Below, in pieces: positions 28,490 to 36,451 of a DNA stretch of 64,000 bases. Numbering within the stretch: the first letter of the stretch is position 1; the number at the start of each line of letters is the position of its first letter. The notes under the pieces were generated by a model. That model ran no database searches, was not told the DNA's origin, and worked only from the letters and a program-made list of their open reading frames with translations. The position numbers were made by a program, and so were the translations under genes. Source of the stretch: Thermoleophilaceae bacterium (GTDB taxonomy: Bacteria > Actinomycetota > Thermoleophilia > Solirubrobacterales > Thermoleophilaceae); NCBI GenBank assembly GCA_036378175.1, contig DASUWY010000024.1:1-64000 (forward strand). Reading direction: 5' to 3'.

Positions 28490-29062
28490 TTACTCCGCCG
28501 TGCTCCCGTTACCTGTCGGAGCCAGCTGCGAGAAGTCGATCTCGTTGAGCGCCTCCTCCACGAGCCGCCGGTGGTCGTCGTCGTCGAGCGACTTGCGGGC
28601 GAGCTTCTCGGTGGCGAGCACCGTGAGGTTGGCCACCTCGGCGCGGATCTCCTCGAGCGCGCGCCGGGTCTCGGCCTCGATGTCGCGGCGGGTGCGCTCC
28701 ATCAGCTCCTCGCGCGACTCCTTGGCCTGAGCGAGCTGCTCCTCGTGGAGACGCTCGCCGGCCTTGCGCGCGCGGGCCACGATGTCGTCGGCCTGCTCGC
28801 GAGCCTCGCGCAGGCGTGCGCGGTACTCCTCGAGCAGCTGGTCGGCCTCCACGCGCGTGCGCTCGGCGGCCTCGATCGAGTCCTCGATCGCGCGGCGGCG
28901 CTTGTCGAGCGCCTCACCGATGCGCGGGAACGCAAGCCGCTGAAGCAGGAACAGCGCGATGCCGAACGCGATCAGCGTCCAGATCATCAGCCCCACGTTG
29001 GGGGTGACGAGGAAGTTGCCGCCGCTGTCGGCGGCGAACACCGTGTCGACCGCGTTCGCCAT
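28490..29062 (-). CDS. atpF: F-type ATP synthase b subunit
   Basis: 190 residues: one N-terminal transmembrane helix (about 22-42, PNVGLMIWTLIAFGIALFLLQRL) preceded by a short periplasmic leader, then a long charged helix (AEADQLLEEYRARLREAREQADDIVARARKAGE pattern) that dimerises as the peripheral stalk. Only one b-type gene is present, so a homodimer is expected. The stop of atpE abuts its start. Confidence 0.97.
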   Translation of the reverse strand: MANAVDTVFAADSGGNFLVTPNVGLMIWTLIAFGIALFLLQRLAFPRIGEALDKRRRAIEDSIEAAERTRVEADQLLEEYRARLREAREQADDIVARARKAGERLHEEQLAQAKESREELMERTRRDIEAETRRALEEIRAEVANLTVLATEKLARKSLDDDDHRRLVEEALNEIDFSQLAPTGNGSTAE

Positions 29063-29338
29063 CTACTTCGTGAGGAAGAACGCGATGAGGCCGAAGATGA
29101 ACGCGTAGAACACGATCGCCTCGGTGAGCGCGAAGCCCAGCCACTGGATGCTCGTGATCTCGTCGCGCATCTCGGGCTGACGGGTGACCGACTCGATCAC
29201 CTTGCCGAAGATGTAGCCGACGCCGACGCCCGGCCCGATGGTGCCGAGGCCCGCGCCGACGCCCAGCGCGATGGCCTTGCCGGCGCTGGTTGTGGGATTG
29301 GTGGCGGCAATCACGTCAGGGAGTGCTGTGAGGTCCAT
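29063..29338 (-). CDS. atpE: F-type ATP synthase c subunit
   Basis: 91 residues, two transmembrane helices joined by the polar loop RQPE. Helix 1 has the Gly-rich packing motif (GVGAGLGTIGPGVGVGY). Helix 2 carries the ion-binding Glu in FALTEAIVFYAF. The Gln and Ser/Thr ligands that mark sodium-type c subunits are not evident, so proton coupling is predicted. About 20 residues precede helix 1. Confidence 0.97.
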   Translation of the reverse strand: MDLTALPDVIAATNPTTSAGKAIALGVGAGLGTIGPGVGVGYIFGKVIESVTRQPEMRDEITSIQWLGFALTEAIVFYAFIFGLIAFFLTK

Positions 29339-29351
29339 GATCCTCCTCCGA

Positions 29352-30251
29352 TCAATGGGTCTCGGCGACCGCGCCGCCGAGGTAGATGGCTGTGAGAGTG
29401 GCGAAGATGAATGCCTGCAGGCCGGCGATCAGCACGACCTCGAACAGGAAGAACACGACTGCCATGAGCAGCGTGAGCGGCCCGACGGCGGCGAGTCCCA
29501 GCAGTACGACAAGCCCGCCGCCCATGAACAGGATCAGCAGGTGGCCGGCCAGGATATTCGCGAAGAGCCGGACGGTGAGCGAGATGATCCGGACGAAGTG
29601 GGAGATGAACTCGATCACGAAGATCGGGACGCGCGCCGGCCCCGCGACGCCCGCGGGGATCCAGCTCTGGAAGTACTTGCGGACTCCCTTGGCCCTGATT
29701 CCCTCGATGTGGTAGCTGAACCACACGACGAGCGTGAGCACGAGCGGGATCGAGATGTTGGCCGTGGCGGCGTAGATCGCGAAGCTCGGGATGTGCGCGC
29801 CGAAGACGTTGAACTTCTCGAGCGTGTTAGTGGGCAGCGGGATGTAGCCCAGCAGGTTCGAGAAGAGGAGCCAGACGAACAGCGTGGCCACGAAGGGGAA
29901 CCACTTCCGGGCCATGTCCTCGTCCATGTTCCCGCGCGTGATGTTGCTGTAGGAGAAGTCGTAGATCCCCTCCACGGCGGTCTGCACGCGGTTGGGCTTG
30001 GCCTCCATGCGCCTGGCGACCCAGACGAGGAACCAGACGGTGAACGCCGTGGCGAGGAACAGGTAGAGCACCGCCTTGTTGATGCTCAGGTTGAGCGAGC
30101 CGAGGTGGATCGGCACCCAGTCGGTGAGCTTGAACTCGTTCTGCGGCTGGTACTCGTTGTTCTGGCCCGCGCTCCCGAAGATCGCGAACAGGCCGACCAT
30201 GATGGCGATCAGCACGCCGAAGGCGGACACTCCGATCAGGCGCTTGCTCAT
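29352..30251 (-). CDS. atpB: F-type ATP synthase a subunit
   Basis: 299 residues with about six transmembrane helices. The essential stator Arg is in SLTVRLFANILAGHLLI; the C-terminal VVLIAGLQAFIFATLTAIYLG is also canonical. Forms the proton channel against the c ring. Its ATG overlaps the stop of the AtpI gene (ATGA at 30248-30251), indicating translational coupling. Confidence 0.98.
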   Translation of the reverse strand: MSKRLIGVSAFGVLIAIMVGLFAIFGSAGQNNEYQPQNEFKLTDWVPIHLGSLNLSINKAVLYLFLATAFTVWFLVWVARRMEAKPNRVQTAVEGIYDFSYSNITRGNMDEDMARKWFPFVATLFVWLLFSNLLGYIPLPTNTLEKFNVFGAHIPSFAIYAATANISIPLVLTLVVWFSYHIEGIRAKGVRKYFQSWIPAGVAGPARVPIFVIEFISHFVRIISLTVRLFANILAGHLLILFMGGGLVVLLGLAAVGPLTLLMAVVFFLFEVVLIAGLQAFIFATLTAIYLGGAVAETH

Positions 30252-30655
30252 CGCTTGGCACCGCCCCTGCCGCTGTAGGGCCTGAGGATCAGCGACATCG
30301 TGAAGTGGATGGTGTAGGCGGCGAGGAAGAGGATCCCGGCGGCGGCGCCGGCGTTGCCATCGATCAGGCCGACGCCGAAGATCGCGAGTGCCACCAGGAA
30401 GCCGCGGGCGATCACGCCCCCCACCATCACGCCCATGAAGCTCGGCAGGTCGGCGGACTGCTGGGCGCTGCGGCTGAGCAGCTCGGCGATGCCGCGCTGC
30501 GCAACGTAGGCGGCCGTGCCGCCGATCCAGCCGAGGATCGGCAGGCTCGCACCGATGAAGATCGGCAGCGCGCAGAGGAGCAGCCAGAAGTCGAGGTAGC
30601 CGAGCATGCGCACGGCCAGCGGCACGTGCGGCGGCTGCTCTGGTGTGGCGCCCAC
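30248..30655 (-). CDS. atpI: ATP synthase protein I-like (AtpI)
   Basis: 135 residues with about four hydrophobic segments (LDFWLLLCALPIFIGASLPILGW, FMGVMVGGVIARGFLVALAIFGVGL, AAGILFLAAYTIHFTMSLIL). Position directly before atpB, size and topology match AtpI, which helps assemble the c ring or supply Mg. Sequence identity to AtpI is weak by eye, so the call rests mostly on position. GTG at 30655 with GGGAG upstream is the start; the ORF extends further upstream but overlaps the preceding gene. Confidence 0.72.
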   Translation of the reverse strand: MGATPEQPPHVPLAVRMLGYLDFWLLLCALPIFIGASLPILGWIGGTAAYVAQRGIAELLSRSAQQSADLPSFMGVMVGGVIARGFLVALAIFGVGLIDGNAGAAAGILFLAAYTIHFTMSLILRPYSGRGGAKR

Positions 30656-30665
30656 CGCGGGCTCC

Positions 30666-30854
30666 CTAGATGTTCCTAAAGCGGTTGTAGACAAGTGCGA
30701 ATCCCAGTCCGAACCCCATGAAGAGCCCGAGTATGCCCAGCAGCGCCGGCGCACCGAGGGCCTCCCCGATTGCGACCCCGACCCCCGCGCACAGAAGCGC
30801 GGTCACGACCAGCATGAAGCCCGCCAACGCGGCATCGCGTGATCGGTCGGGCAT
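30666..30854 (-). CDS. atpZ: AtpZ/ATPase_gene1-like small membrane protein
   Basis: 62 residues with two transmembrane helices (AGFMLVVTALLCAGVGVAIGEAL and ALLGILGLFMGFGLGFALVYN) ending in NRF, the pattern of the ATPase_gene1/AtpZ family that precedes atpI in many operons. AtpZ with AtpI has been described as a Ca/Mg transporter or assembly pair. First gene of the operon; the ATG at 30854 follows a purine-rich AGAGAGAGAACGAAG. Confidence 0.75.
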   Translation of the reverse strand: MPDRSRDAALAGFMLVVTALLCAGVGVAIGEALGAPALLGILGLFMGFGLGFALVYNRFRNI

Positions 30855-30936
30855 GCTTCGTTCTCTCTCTCTTCATGGAGGGGTGATCCCGCGGTGGCGG
30901 GAGAAACTGCTGGCGGCGGCTCCCGGCGGGTTATGC

Positions 30937-30965
30937 AGGGTACACGCTACCGGACTTTGTAACAA
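30937..30965 (-). promoter_or_regulatory. Putative vegetative promoter of the ATP synthase operon
   Basis: On the minus strand TTGTTA (30960-30965), a 17-base spacer, then TACCCT (30937-30942): a fair sigma-70-type -35/-10 pair. A transcript would begin near 30930 and have a leader of about 75 bases before atpZ. It is the best match in the 160-base region between atpZ and the divergent riboswitch. Confidence 0.5.
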
Positions 30966-31014
30966 CTTTGTGACAGTTGCTCTAAGTCGATTCTTAGGCG
31001 CTATCGTCCCCGCC

Positions 31015-31068
31015 GAGCGATGAGGCTCGCTCCATAAACCGCGGCGCCGCCGCTGATGGCCTCTACTC
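31015..31068 (+). ncRNA. Fluoride (crcB) riboswitch aptamer
   Basis: Matches the crcB/fluoride aptamer core piece by piece: GAGCGATGAGG, then the pairing CTCGCTC, the AAACCGC segment, a GCGGCGCC hairpin, and the hallmark GCTGATGGCCTCTACT. The wording GCGATGAGG...CTGATGGCCTCTACT is the same as in the structurally studied Thermotoga example. It lies 26 bases before the first of two crcB fluoride-channel genes, the expected place. I have no covariance score; the call is from the conserved positions. Confidence 0.95.
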
Positions 31069-31088
31069 AAAGCCCAGACGAGTGGAGG
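31060..31088 (+). promoter_or_regulatory. Translational expression platform of the fluoride riboswitch
   Basis: CCTCTACTC (31060-31068), the 3' end of the aptamer, can pair with GAGTGGAGG (31080-31088), nine pairs with one G-U, over an 11-base loop. The second arm contains the GGAGG Shine-Dalgarno for ATG 31094. Aptamer folding uses CCTCTAC internally, so fluoride binding would free the ribosome site. No terminator hairpin with a U-tract is seen here. Confidence 0.65.
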
Positions 31089-31093
31089 TGCCG

Positions 31094-31519
31094 ATGGAGC
31101 CCCGTGGAATCGCTGAGGACATGCCGAACCATGACGTCCGGGAGCTTGCCGCGATCTTCGCGGGAGGGGCCGTGGGAGCCCTCGCGCGGGCCGGTCTCGT
31201 GCAGTGGCACCCGCCCGCCCCGGGGCATTGGCCTTGGGTCACATTCGGGGTGAACATCGCCGGCGCGTTCCTGCTCGGCTACTTCGCCACCCGGCTCCAG
31301 GAGCGCCTTCCGCAGTCCGCCTACAAGCGGCCGCTGCTCGGCACGGGGTTCTGCGGGGCGCTCACCACGTTCTCCACGGTGCAGGTCGAGCTGGTCCGGA
31401 TGCTCGACCGCCACGAGGCGGGCCTAGCGGCCGGATACTTCGGCGCGAGTGTGGCCGCCGGCTTCGCTGCGGTGTGGCTCGCCACCGGGCTCGTGCGGCG
31501 CGCGCGGGTGGTGGCGTGA
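31094..31519 (+). CDS. crcB: Fluoride channel CrcB/Fluc, subunit 1
   Basis: 141 residues, four transmembrane helices, small fluoride export channel. Seen: [14 protein letters not shown] in helix 1, [21 protein letters not shown] in helix 2 and the signature [17 protein letters not shown] in helix 3. ATG at 31094 is chosen because it has the GGAGG that the riboswitch can mask; GTG at 31082 would lie inside the regulatory hairpin. It overlaps the second crcB by four bases (GTGA). Paired crcB genes make a heterodimeric channel in other bacteria. Confidence 0.95.
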   Translation: MEPRGIAEDMPNHDVRELAAIFAGGAVGALARAGLVQWHPPAPGHWPWVTFGVNIAGAFLLGYFATRLQERLPQSAYKRPLLGTGFCGALTTFSTVQVELVRMLDRHEAGLAAGYFGASVAAGFAAVWLATGLVRRARVVA

Positions 31520-31872
31520 GGGTGCTCGTCTGGATCGGGGTGGCTCTGCTCGGCGGCGTGGGCGCGCTGCTGCGCTTCTCCGTCGACGGGCTGGTTGCCG
31601 AGCGGGCCGGCTCCGAGTTCCCGTGGGGCACGTTCGCCGTGAACATCAGCGGCGCGTTCGTGCTCGGGCTGATCGCGGGCTTGGCGCTGCATGGCGACGC
31701 TCTGCTGCTCGCCGGCACCGCCACCATCGGGTCGTACACGACGTTCTCCACCTGGATGCTCGAGACGCACCGCCTGGGCGAGGACGGCGAGCTCCTGCTC
31801 GCGCTCGTGAACATCGTCGGCAGCGTTGTGGTGGGCGTGGGGGCCGCGGCGCTCGGTCGGGCGATCGGATGA
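31516..31872 (+). CDS. crcB: Fluoride channel CrcB/Fluc, subunit 2
   Basis: 118 residues, four transmembrane helices. [35 protein letters not shown] and [17 protein letters not shown] carry the Arg, Asn and Phe/Thr residues conserved in Fluc proteins. Start GTG overlaps the stop of the first crcB, and its own stop overlaps the ATG of the DUF190 gene. With the upstream paralogue it likely forms an antiparallel heterodimer that lets fluoride leave the cell. Confidence 0.95.
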   Translation: MRVLVWIGVALLGGVGALLRFSVDGLVAERAGSEFPWGTFAVNISGAFVLGLIAGLALHGDALLLAGTATIGSYTTFSTWMLETHRLGEDGELLLALVNIVGSVVVGVGAAALGRAIG

Positions 31873-32882
31873 GCGAGGAAGCCCTCAAGCTCACGATCTA
31901 CTTCGGCGAGCGCGACCGGGCGAACGGCGGGTTTCTCGCCGATGCGCTGCTCGACGTATTCGGGCGCGAGCGCCTGGCCACGAGCGTGCTCCTTCGGGGC
32001 GCAGAGGGCTTCGGCGCGAAGCAGAAGCTGCAGACGCAGCGACTGCTCACGCTGTCGGAGGACCTGCCCGTGGTGGCGGTGGCGGTGGACACGCGCGAGC
32101 GAATCGAAGGACTGCTTCCCGAGGTGACGTCGTTGACGGGGGACGGGCTTGTGACGCTCGAGCGGGCGCGGCTCCTGCGGGACGAGCTCGAGGCTGTGCA
32201 GCTGGCCGGGCCGACGAAGCTCACGGTGTACTGCGGGCGCCGGGAGCCGGTGACCGAGCTGGTGGACCTTCTCCATCGTCGTGGCGTAGCGGGCGCCACC
32301 GCGCTCCTCGGCGTGGACGGCACCGCGCACGGCGGGCGGCGCCGCGCGCGCTTCTTCGGCCGCAACGCCGACGTGCCTCTGATGGTGATCTCCGTGGGCG
32401 ACGGCGGGCCCATAGCCGAGGTGCTGCCCGAGATAGGCCGGCTGCTGCAACGGCCGCTCGTCACGCTCGAGCGCATCACGGTGTGCCGCCGGGACGGCAC
32501 CGCACTGTCCCAGCCGGCGCCGCCGGACGCCGGCTGGCAGAAGTTCATGGTCTACACGAGCGAGCAGGCGCGCCACGGACGTCACCCGCTGCACGTCGCG
32601 CTGATCCACCGACTGCGGGCGGAGCATGCCGCCGGCGCCACCGCGCTGCGCGGCTTCTGGGGGTACCACGGCGACCATGCCCCGCACGGCGACCGCCTCC
32701 TGTCGCTCCGGCGGCACGTGCCGGTGGTGACGGTGGTGGTGGACACGCCGGAGCGGTCGAGGCGCTGGTTCGAGATCGTCTCCGAGCTCACCGAGCACAG
32801 CGGACTCGTGACGAGCGAGATCGTTCCGGCCTTCCGCGCCACGGGTCCCGGGCTCCTGGAGGGCGGGCTCGAGCTGACGTGA
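31869..32882 (+). CDS. Triple-DUF190 domain protein
   Basis: 337 residues made of three DUF190 units, at about 5-100, 115-207 and 225-322, each with the pattern K-L/F-T/M-V/I-Y-x-x, a central G-A-x-A/S-x-L-x-G and a closing LVTLE/LVTSE strand. Single DUF190 proteins are about 110 residues and have a PII-like ferredoxin fold; PII proteins are trimers, so this may be a trimer in one chain. DUF190 genes often accompany crcB. ATG overlaps the crcB stop by four bases. No enzymatic motif is visible; a sensor or channel-regulating role is inferred from the fold and context. Confidence 0.85.
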   Translation: MSEEALKLTIYFGERDRANGGFLADALLDVFGRERLATSVLLRGAEGFGAKQKLQTQRLLTLSEDLPVVAVAVDTRERIEGLLPEVTSLTGDGLVTLERARLLRDELEAVQLAGPTKLTVYCGRREPVTELVDLLHRRGVAGATALLGVDGTAHGGRRRARFFGRNADVPLMVISVGDGGPIAEVLPEIGRLLQRPLVTLERITVCRRDGTALSQPAPPDAGWQKFMVYTSEQARHGRHPLHVALIHRLRAEHAAGATALRGFWGYHGDHAPHGDRLLSLRRHVPVVTVVVDTPERSRRWFEIVSELTEHSGLVTSEIVPAFRATGPGLLEGGLELT

Positions 32883-33430
32883 GCGCGCTGTGGGTGTTCG
32901 TGCCCGTGCTCGGCGCGGCGGCGCTGCACGCGCCGGTGCTCACCTTCGATCTCCTGAAGCCCTTGAAGCGCCCGCTTGACGGCGGGGCCACGCTCGGCGG
33001 GCACCGGCTGTTTGGCGACAACAAGACCTGGCGCGGGGCCATCGTGATGGTCACGGGCGTTGTGCTCGCCACAGCTCTGCTCTCGCTCTGGCCCTGGTAC
33101 TGGCACCACCTCCCGGGCGGGATCCAGGACGCCGGACCGTGGCTCTACGGGGTGCTGCTCGGGCTCGGCGTGGTGCTCGGCGAGCTGCCGAACAGCTTCC
33201 TCAAGCGGAGGCTCGGCGTGGCACCGGGGGCCCAGCGGCGAAGCGCCGGCGGGCTGCTGCTGTCCCTCTATGACCAGGCTGACTTCGTGCTGGCCGTGTG
33301 GATTCTCCTGCTGCCGATCTGGACGATGTCGGTGGCCCAGGCCGCGATCGTCTTCGTGGTTGTGGCGGCCGCGCACCTCGTGATCAACCTGGTGGGCTAC
33401 GCGGTGGGCGCCCGTAGCGCTCCCATCTAG
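32879..33430 (+). CDS. CarS-like (CDP-archaeol synthase family) membrane protein
   Basis: 183 residues with about five transmembrane segments. The motif RLFGDNKTWRGAIVM near residue 42 and GELPNSFLKRRLGV near 100 match the CTP-transfer enzymes of the CarS/CDP-archaeol synthase family (a branch of CdsA-like cytidylyltransferases). Archaeal members make CDP-archaeol; what a bacterial member uses is unknown, probably a polyprenyl or diacyl lipid phosphate. GTG start overlaps the DUF190 stop by four bases, so it belongs to the fluoride-riboswitch operon. That association is unexpected, and fluoride resistance is not a known role of the family. Confidence 0.8.
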   Translation: MSALWVFVPVLGAAALHAPVLTFDLLKPLKRPLDGGATLGGHRLFGDNKTWRGAIVMVTGVVLATALLSLWPWYWHHLPGGIQDAGPWLYGVLLGLGVVLGELPNSFLKRRLGVAPGAQRRSAGGLLLSLYDQADFVLAVWILLLPIWTMSVAQAAIVFVVVAAAHLVINLVGYAVGARSAPI

Positions 33431-33468
33431 CTCGTGGCGAACCCGGGTGGACCTCGAATTTCGGCGCG

Positions 33469-36333
33469 TCACGCGCCGAACAGCTTCGCGCGATGCAGCA
33501 CGTCGCGCACATACCAGCCTGCGTGGTTGTAGGCGAAGATCGCGCGCTTGTAGCTGTGGGGGGCGCCGCTCGCCCGGAGGTAACGCGCCGTGGAGAAGAC
33601 TGCGTCGACCGAGTTGTAGGGACTCGCCTTGCGGTCGCCGTCGGCGTCCATCCCCCAGCGCTTCCACGTTGCGGGCATGAACTGCGTCCAACCGATGGCT
33701 CCGGCTTTCGACGGCCCCATGTTGCAGCCGAAGCCCGACTCGATCTGCGTGATCGCCGCCAGCACCTGCCACTTCAGCCCGAAGGCCCGGGCTGCGGCAG
33801 CCCAGGTGGGCTTGAGCACGGCCGCGCTCGTGCACGGGTGGACGGCGCGCACGTGCGAGCGCACGCTCGGGTGGTGCCCTCGATAGTTCGCCGCGCTCGC
33901 GAGTCGCACGAGCGACCCCTTTCGAACCGTCGGCGCCGGCGACGAGGGCGGCTTGCTCGGCGCGTGGTCGCCACCACCGCTCGCGCTGTGGTGCACCTCG
34001 CAGGAGTTCAGCCTGTCCTTCTTCCTCCCGGAGGTGTCCGCCGAGAGGCTGTCGCGTCCGGTGCCGCAGCGCACGAGGTCGGGGTACTTGTCGCGTGCGT
34101 CGATGCTGTCGTTGCCCGCGCCGCCGTCGATGCGGTCACGGCCCGAGCCGCCGCTGATGTGGTCGTTGCCGTCCTCGCCGGCGAGCACGTCGTCGCCGCC
34201 GTAGCCGTTGATCGTGTCGTTGCCGGGGCCGCCGTAGATCGTGTTCGAGCCGTTGTTGCCCGAGAGCGCGTCGTTCCCGCGCCCGCCGCGGACCACGTCG
34301 ATCGCGTTCTGCACGTTGTCGTGCTCGCCGGGCGCGCCGTCGTTCGCCTGGTCGTCGAGCGTGACGGTGACTGGGATGGTGCGGTTCGAGTAGTCCACCA
34401 TGTCGATGCCGGGGCCACCGGCCATCTGATCCGCGCCCAGGCCGCCGTCGATCACGTCGTCGCCCGGCCCGCCCTGGATCGTGTTGTTCTGAGCGTCGCC
34501 GATCAGGTGGTCGCTGCCGTTGCCGCCGACGATCGACTCGACGTCAGTGTGAACGTTGTCGCCCTCGCCAGGCTCGCCGTCGTTCACCTGGTCATCCAGC
34601 GTGACCGTCACCGGCGCTGTGCGGAGCGAGTAGTCGGAGGTGTCGCTGCCTGATCCGCCCTGCATGTCGTCGGCGCCGGAGCTGCCGTCGAGGAAGTCGT
34701 CGCCCGAGCCACCCTGGAGGGAGTCGTTGCCGGCGCCGCCCACGAGCGTGTCCGAGCCGCCGCCTCCGATCAGCGTGTTGGGCCCGGCGTCACCGATCAG
34801 CCGGTCGCCGCCGGCGCCGCCGGTCACGTTCTCCGTCGTCACGTTGTCCTGCTCGCCGTTCTCGCCGTCGTTTGCCACCCCGTCGAGCGTGATCGTCACG
34901 GGCGCTTTGTCTGAGGAGTAGTCGGCCAGGTCCGTGCCGTCGCCGCCTTCCAGCACGTCGTTGCCGGCGCCGCCGTCGAGGGTGTCGTTGCCGGCGCCGC
35001 CGTTCAGGATGTTGCTCGCGCTGTCGCCCGTGATCCTGTCTGCGCCGCTGCCGCCGTTCACGTTCTCCACGTCGCTCTTCACGTTGTCGTGCTCGCCCGA
35101 GGCGCCGTCGTCGCCGCTGTTGTTGAGCGAGATGGTGAGCGCCGCGCTGCGCGAGGAATAGTCGGCGAGGTCCTCGCCGTCGCCTCCCGCAAGGGTGTCG
35201 GCGCCGTCGCCGCCGTCGAGCGTGTCGTTGCCAATGCCACCCTGCAGGTTGTCGTAGCCCGCGCCGCCGCCCAGCTCGTCGTTGCCCGCGCCGCCGTCGA
35301 GCGAGTCGCCGCCGTTGCCGCCGTCGAGGTGGTCGTCGCCCACGCTGCCGCTGAGGATGTCGTTGCCAGCGCCCCCGCTCAGCGTGTCGTTGCCGGCGCC
35401 GCCGTAGAGAGTGTTGTTACTCGAGTTGCCGGCGAGCGTGTCGTTCCCCGCCCCGCCCGTGAGCACCTCCACGTCGCCGGCGAGATTGTCGTGCTCGCCC
35501 GCCTCGCCGTCGTTGGCCTGCCCGTCGAGGCTGAGGCTCACCGCGGCAGCGCGGCTCGAGTAGTCGGCGGTGTCGGTGCCGGTGCCGCCGTTCACCGCGT
35601 CCGCGCCGCTGCCGCCGTCCAGGAGGTCGTTCCCGCCGTCGCCGTTCAGCGTGTCATCGCCCGCCTGGCCGTAGAGGACGTCGTTGCCGCTGCCGCCGCC
35701 GAGCGTGTCATTGCCGGGTCCGCCGTAGAGGGTGTTGCTGTACCAGCTGCCGGTGATCCTGTCGTCGCCGGAGCCGCCGGTCACAACTTCCACGTCGGTC
35801 TTGACGTTGTCCTTCTCGCCGGACTCGCCGTCGTTTGCGTAGCTGTCGATCGACACCGTGAGCGGCGCGCTGCGTGCCGAGTAATCCACCACATCCTGGC
35901 CGCCGCGGCCCGAGTAGCTGTCCGAGCCGCTGCCGGCGAGGAACGTGTCCGCCCCGCCGCCGCCCGTCATCGTGTCGTTGCCGGGACCGTCGTCGAAGGT
36001 CGTCGGGATCGAGGTGGAGGCCACGCTCGCCGTGTCGTTCATGTCTCCCGCGTTGATCGCCATCGCGGCCACAGCCGCGGACGGACACGTGGCCTTTGTC
36101 GAGCTGACGCTCGTGCAGCCCGGCCCGGCGGTCACCGTCGCCCCCGTGTCGCTGACGGTGAGCGCGCCGCTCGAGGAGGAGACCGTGAGGTTGTTGGTCT
36201 CGCCCGGAGCCGCGTCGTAGGTGAGCGTCGGGCCGTCGACCTGGACGGTGGAGGCCGCCGCCGGGGCGGCCGTGACCGCCGTGCCAAGGGCGACGGCGGC
36301 GAAGATCAGAGTCCTGCGAAAGCGTCGGTTCAT
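33469..36333 (-). CDS. Secreted RTX (Ca-binding repeat) protein with C-terminal lytic transglycosylase
   Basis: 954 residues. Signal peptide 1-27 ([22 protein letters not shown]). Residues about 115-770 hold many GGxGxDxLx nonapeptides ([20 protein letters not shown] and similar), arranged as blocks separated by a recurring module [25 protein letters not shown]. After a Pro/Ser linker (about 800-825) comes an SLT/MltB-like domain: catalytic Glu in [11 protein letters not shown] (about 865), [30 protein letters not shown] and [15 protein letters not shown] repeats fold on binding Ca outside the cell; the enzyme part cleaves peptidoglycan. No Shine-Dalgarno is evident at ATG 36333. Confidence 0.92.
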   Translation of the reverse strand: MNRRFRRTLIFAAVALGTAVTAAPAAASTVQVDGPTLTYDAAPGETNNLTVSSSSGALTVSDTGATVTAGPGCTSVSSTKATCPSAAVAAMAINAGDMNDTASVASTSIPTTFDDGPGNDTMTGGGGADTFLAGSGSDSYSGRGGQDVVDYSARSAPLTVSIDSYANDGESGEKDNVKTDVEVVTGGSGDDRITGSWYSNTLYGGPGNDTLGGGSGNDVLYGQAGDDTLNGDGGNDLLDGGSGADAVNGGTGTDTADYSSRAAAVSLSLDGQANDGEAGEHDNLAGDVEVLTGGAGNDTLAGNSSNNTLYGGAGNDTLSGGAGNDILSGSVGDDHLDGGNGGDSLDGGAGNDELGGGAGYDNLQGGIGNDTLDGGDGADTLAGGDGEDLADYSSRSAALTISLNNSGDDGASGEHDNVKSDVENVNGGSGADRITGDSASNILNGGAGNDTLDGGAGNDVLEGGDGTDLADYSSDKAPVTITLDGVANDGENGEQDNVTTENVTGGAGGDRLIGDAGPNTLIGGGGSDTLVGGAGNDSLQGGSGDDFLDGSSGADDMQGGSGSDTSDYSLRTAPVTVTLDDQVNDGEPGEGDNVHTDVESIVGGNGSDHLIGDAQNNTIQGGPGDDVIDGGLGADQMAGGPGIDMVDYSNRTIPVTVTLDDQANDGAPGEHDNVQNAIDVVRGGRGNDALSGNNGSNTIYGGPGNDTINGYGGDDVLAGEDGNDHISGGSGRDRIDGGAGNDSIDARDKYPDLVRCGTGRDSLSADTSGRKKDRLNSCEVHHSASGGGDHAPSKPPSSPAPTVRKGSLVRLASAANYRGHHPSVRSHVRAVHPCTSAAVLKPTWAAAARAFGLKWQVLAAITQIESGFGCNMGPSKAGAIGWTQFMPATWKRWGMDADGDRKASPYNSVDAVFSTARYLRASGAPHSYKRAIFAYNHAGWYVRDVLHRAKLFGA

Positions 36334-36389
36334 CGTGCGGAGGGGGTTGAGAGGCGCGGGGATGCGCCGCCGCTCGAAGGGGCCGACGT

Positions 36390-36426
36390 CCGGGGGGCTC
36401 GGGACAAACGGCGAGCGGCCCCCCGG
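36390..36426. terminator. GC-rich hairpin between the GH-A hydrolase and the RTX gene
   Basis: CCGGGGGG-CTCG and CGAG-CGG-CCCCCCGG form a 12-pair stem with a 3-base bulge and a 10-base loop. It lies 25 bases after the stop of the minus-strand hydrolase at 36452 and 57 bases before the RTX start. No T-run follows, so it is either a U-less terminator or a leader structure of the RTX mRNA. Confidence 0.4.
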
Positions 36427-36436
36427 ATAGTCGGCA
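36423..36436 (-). promoter_or_regulatory. Shared motif TGCCGACTATCCGG upstream of the RTX gene
   Basis: On the minus strand TGCCGACTATCCGG, 90 bases before the RTX start. The same 14-mer with one change (TGCCGACTACCCGG) is found at 37609-37622, 33 bases before the secreted hydrolase. Both targets are exported proteins on the same strand. A common regulator or sigma-factor site is a possibility; the function is not known. Confidence 0.4.
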
Positions 36437-36451
36437 GACGCTTACGGGTCC

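Noticed and set aside
34024-35991. Dense DNA repeats that look at first like a CRISPR or satellite array
   Set aside because: They are codons for RTX nonapeptides in an unbroken reading frame; the spacing and sequence vary as protein repeats do and there are no cas genes.
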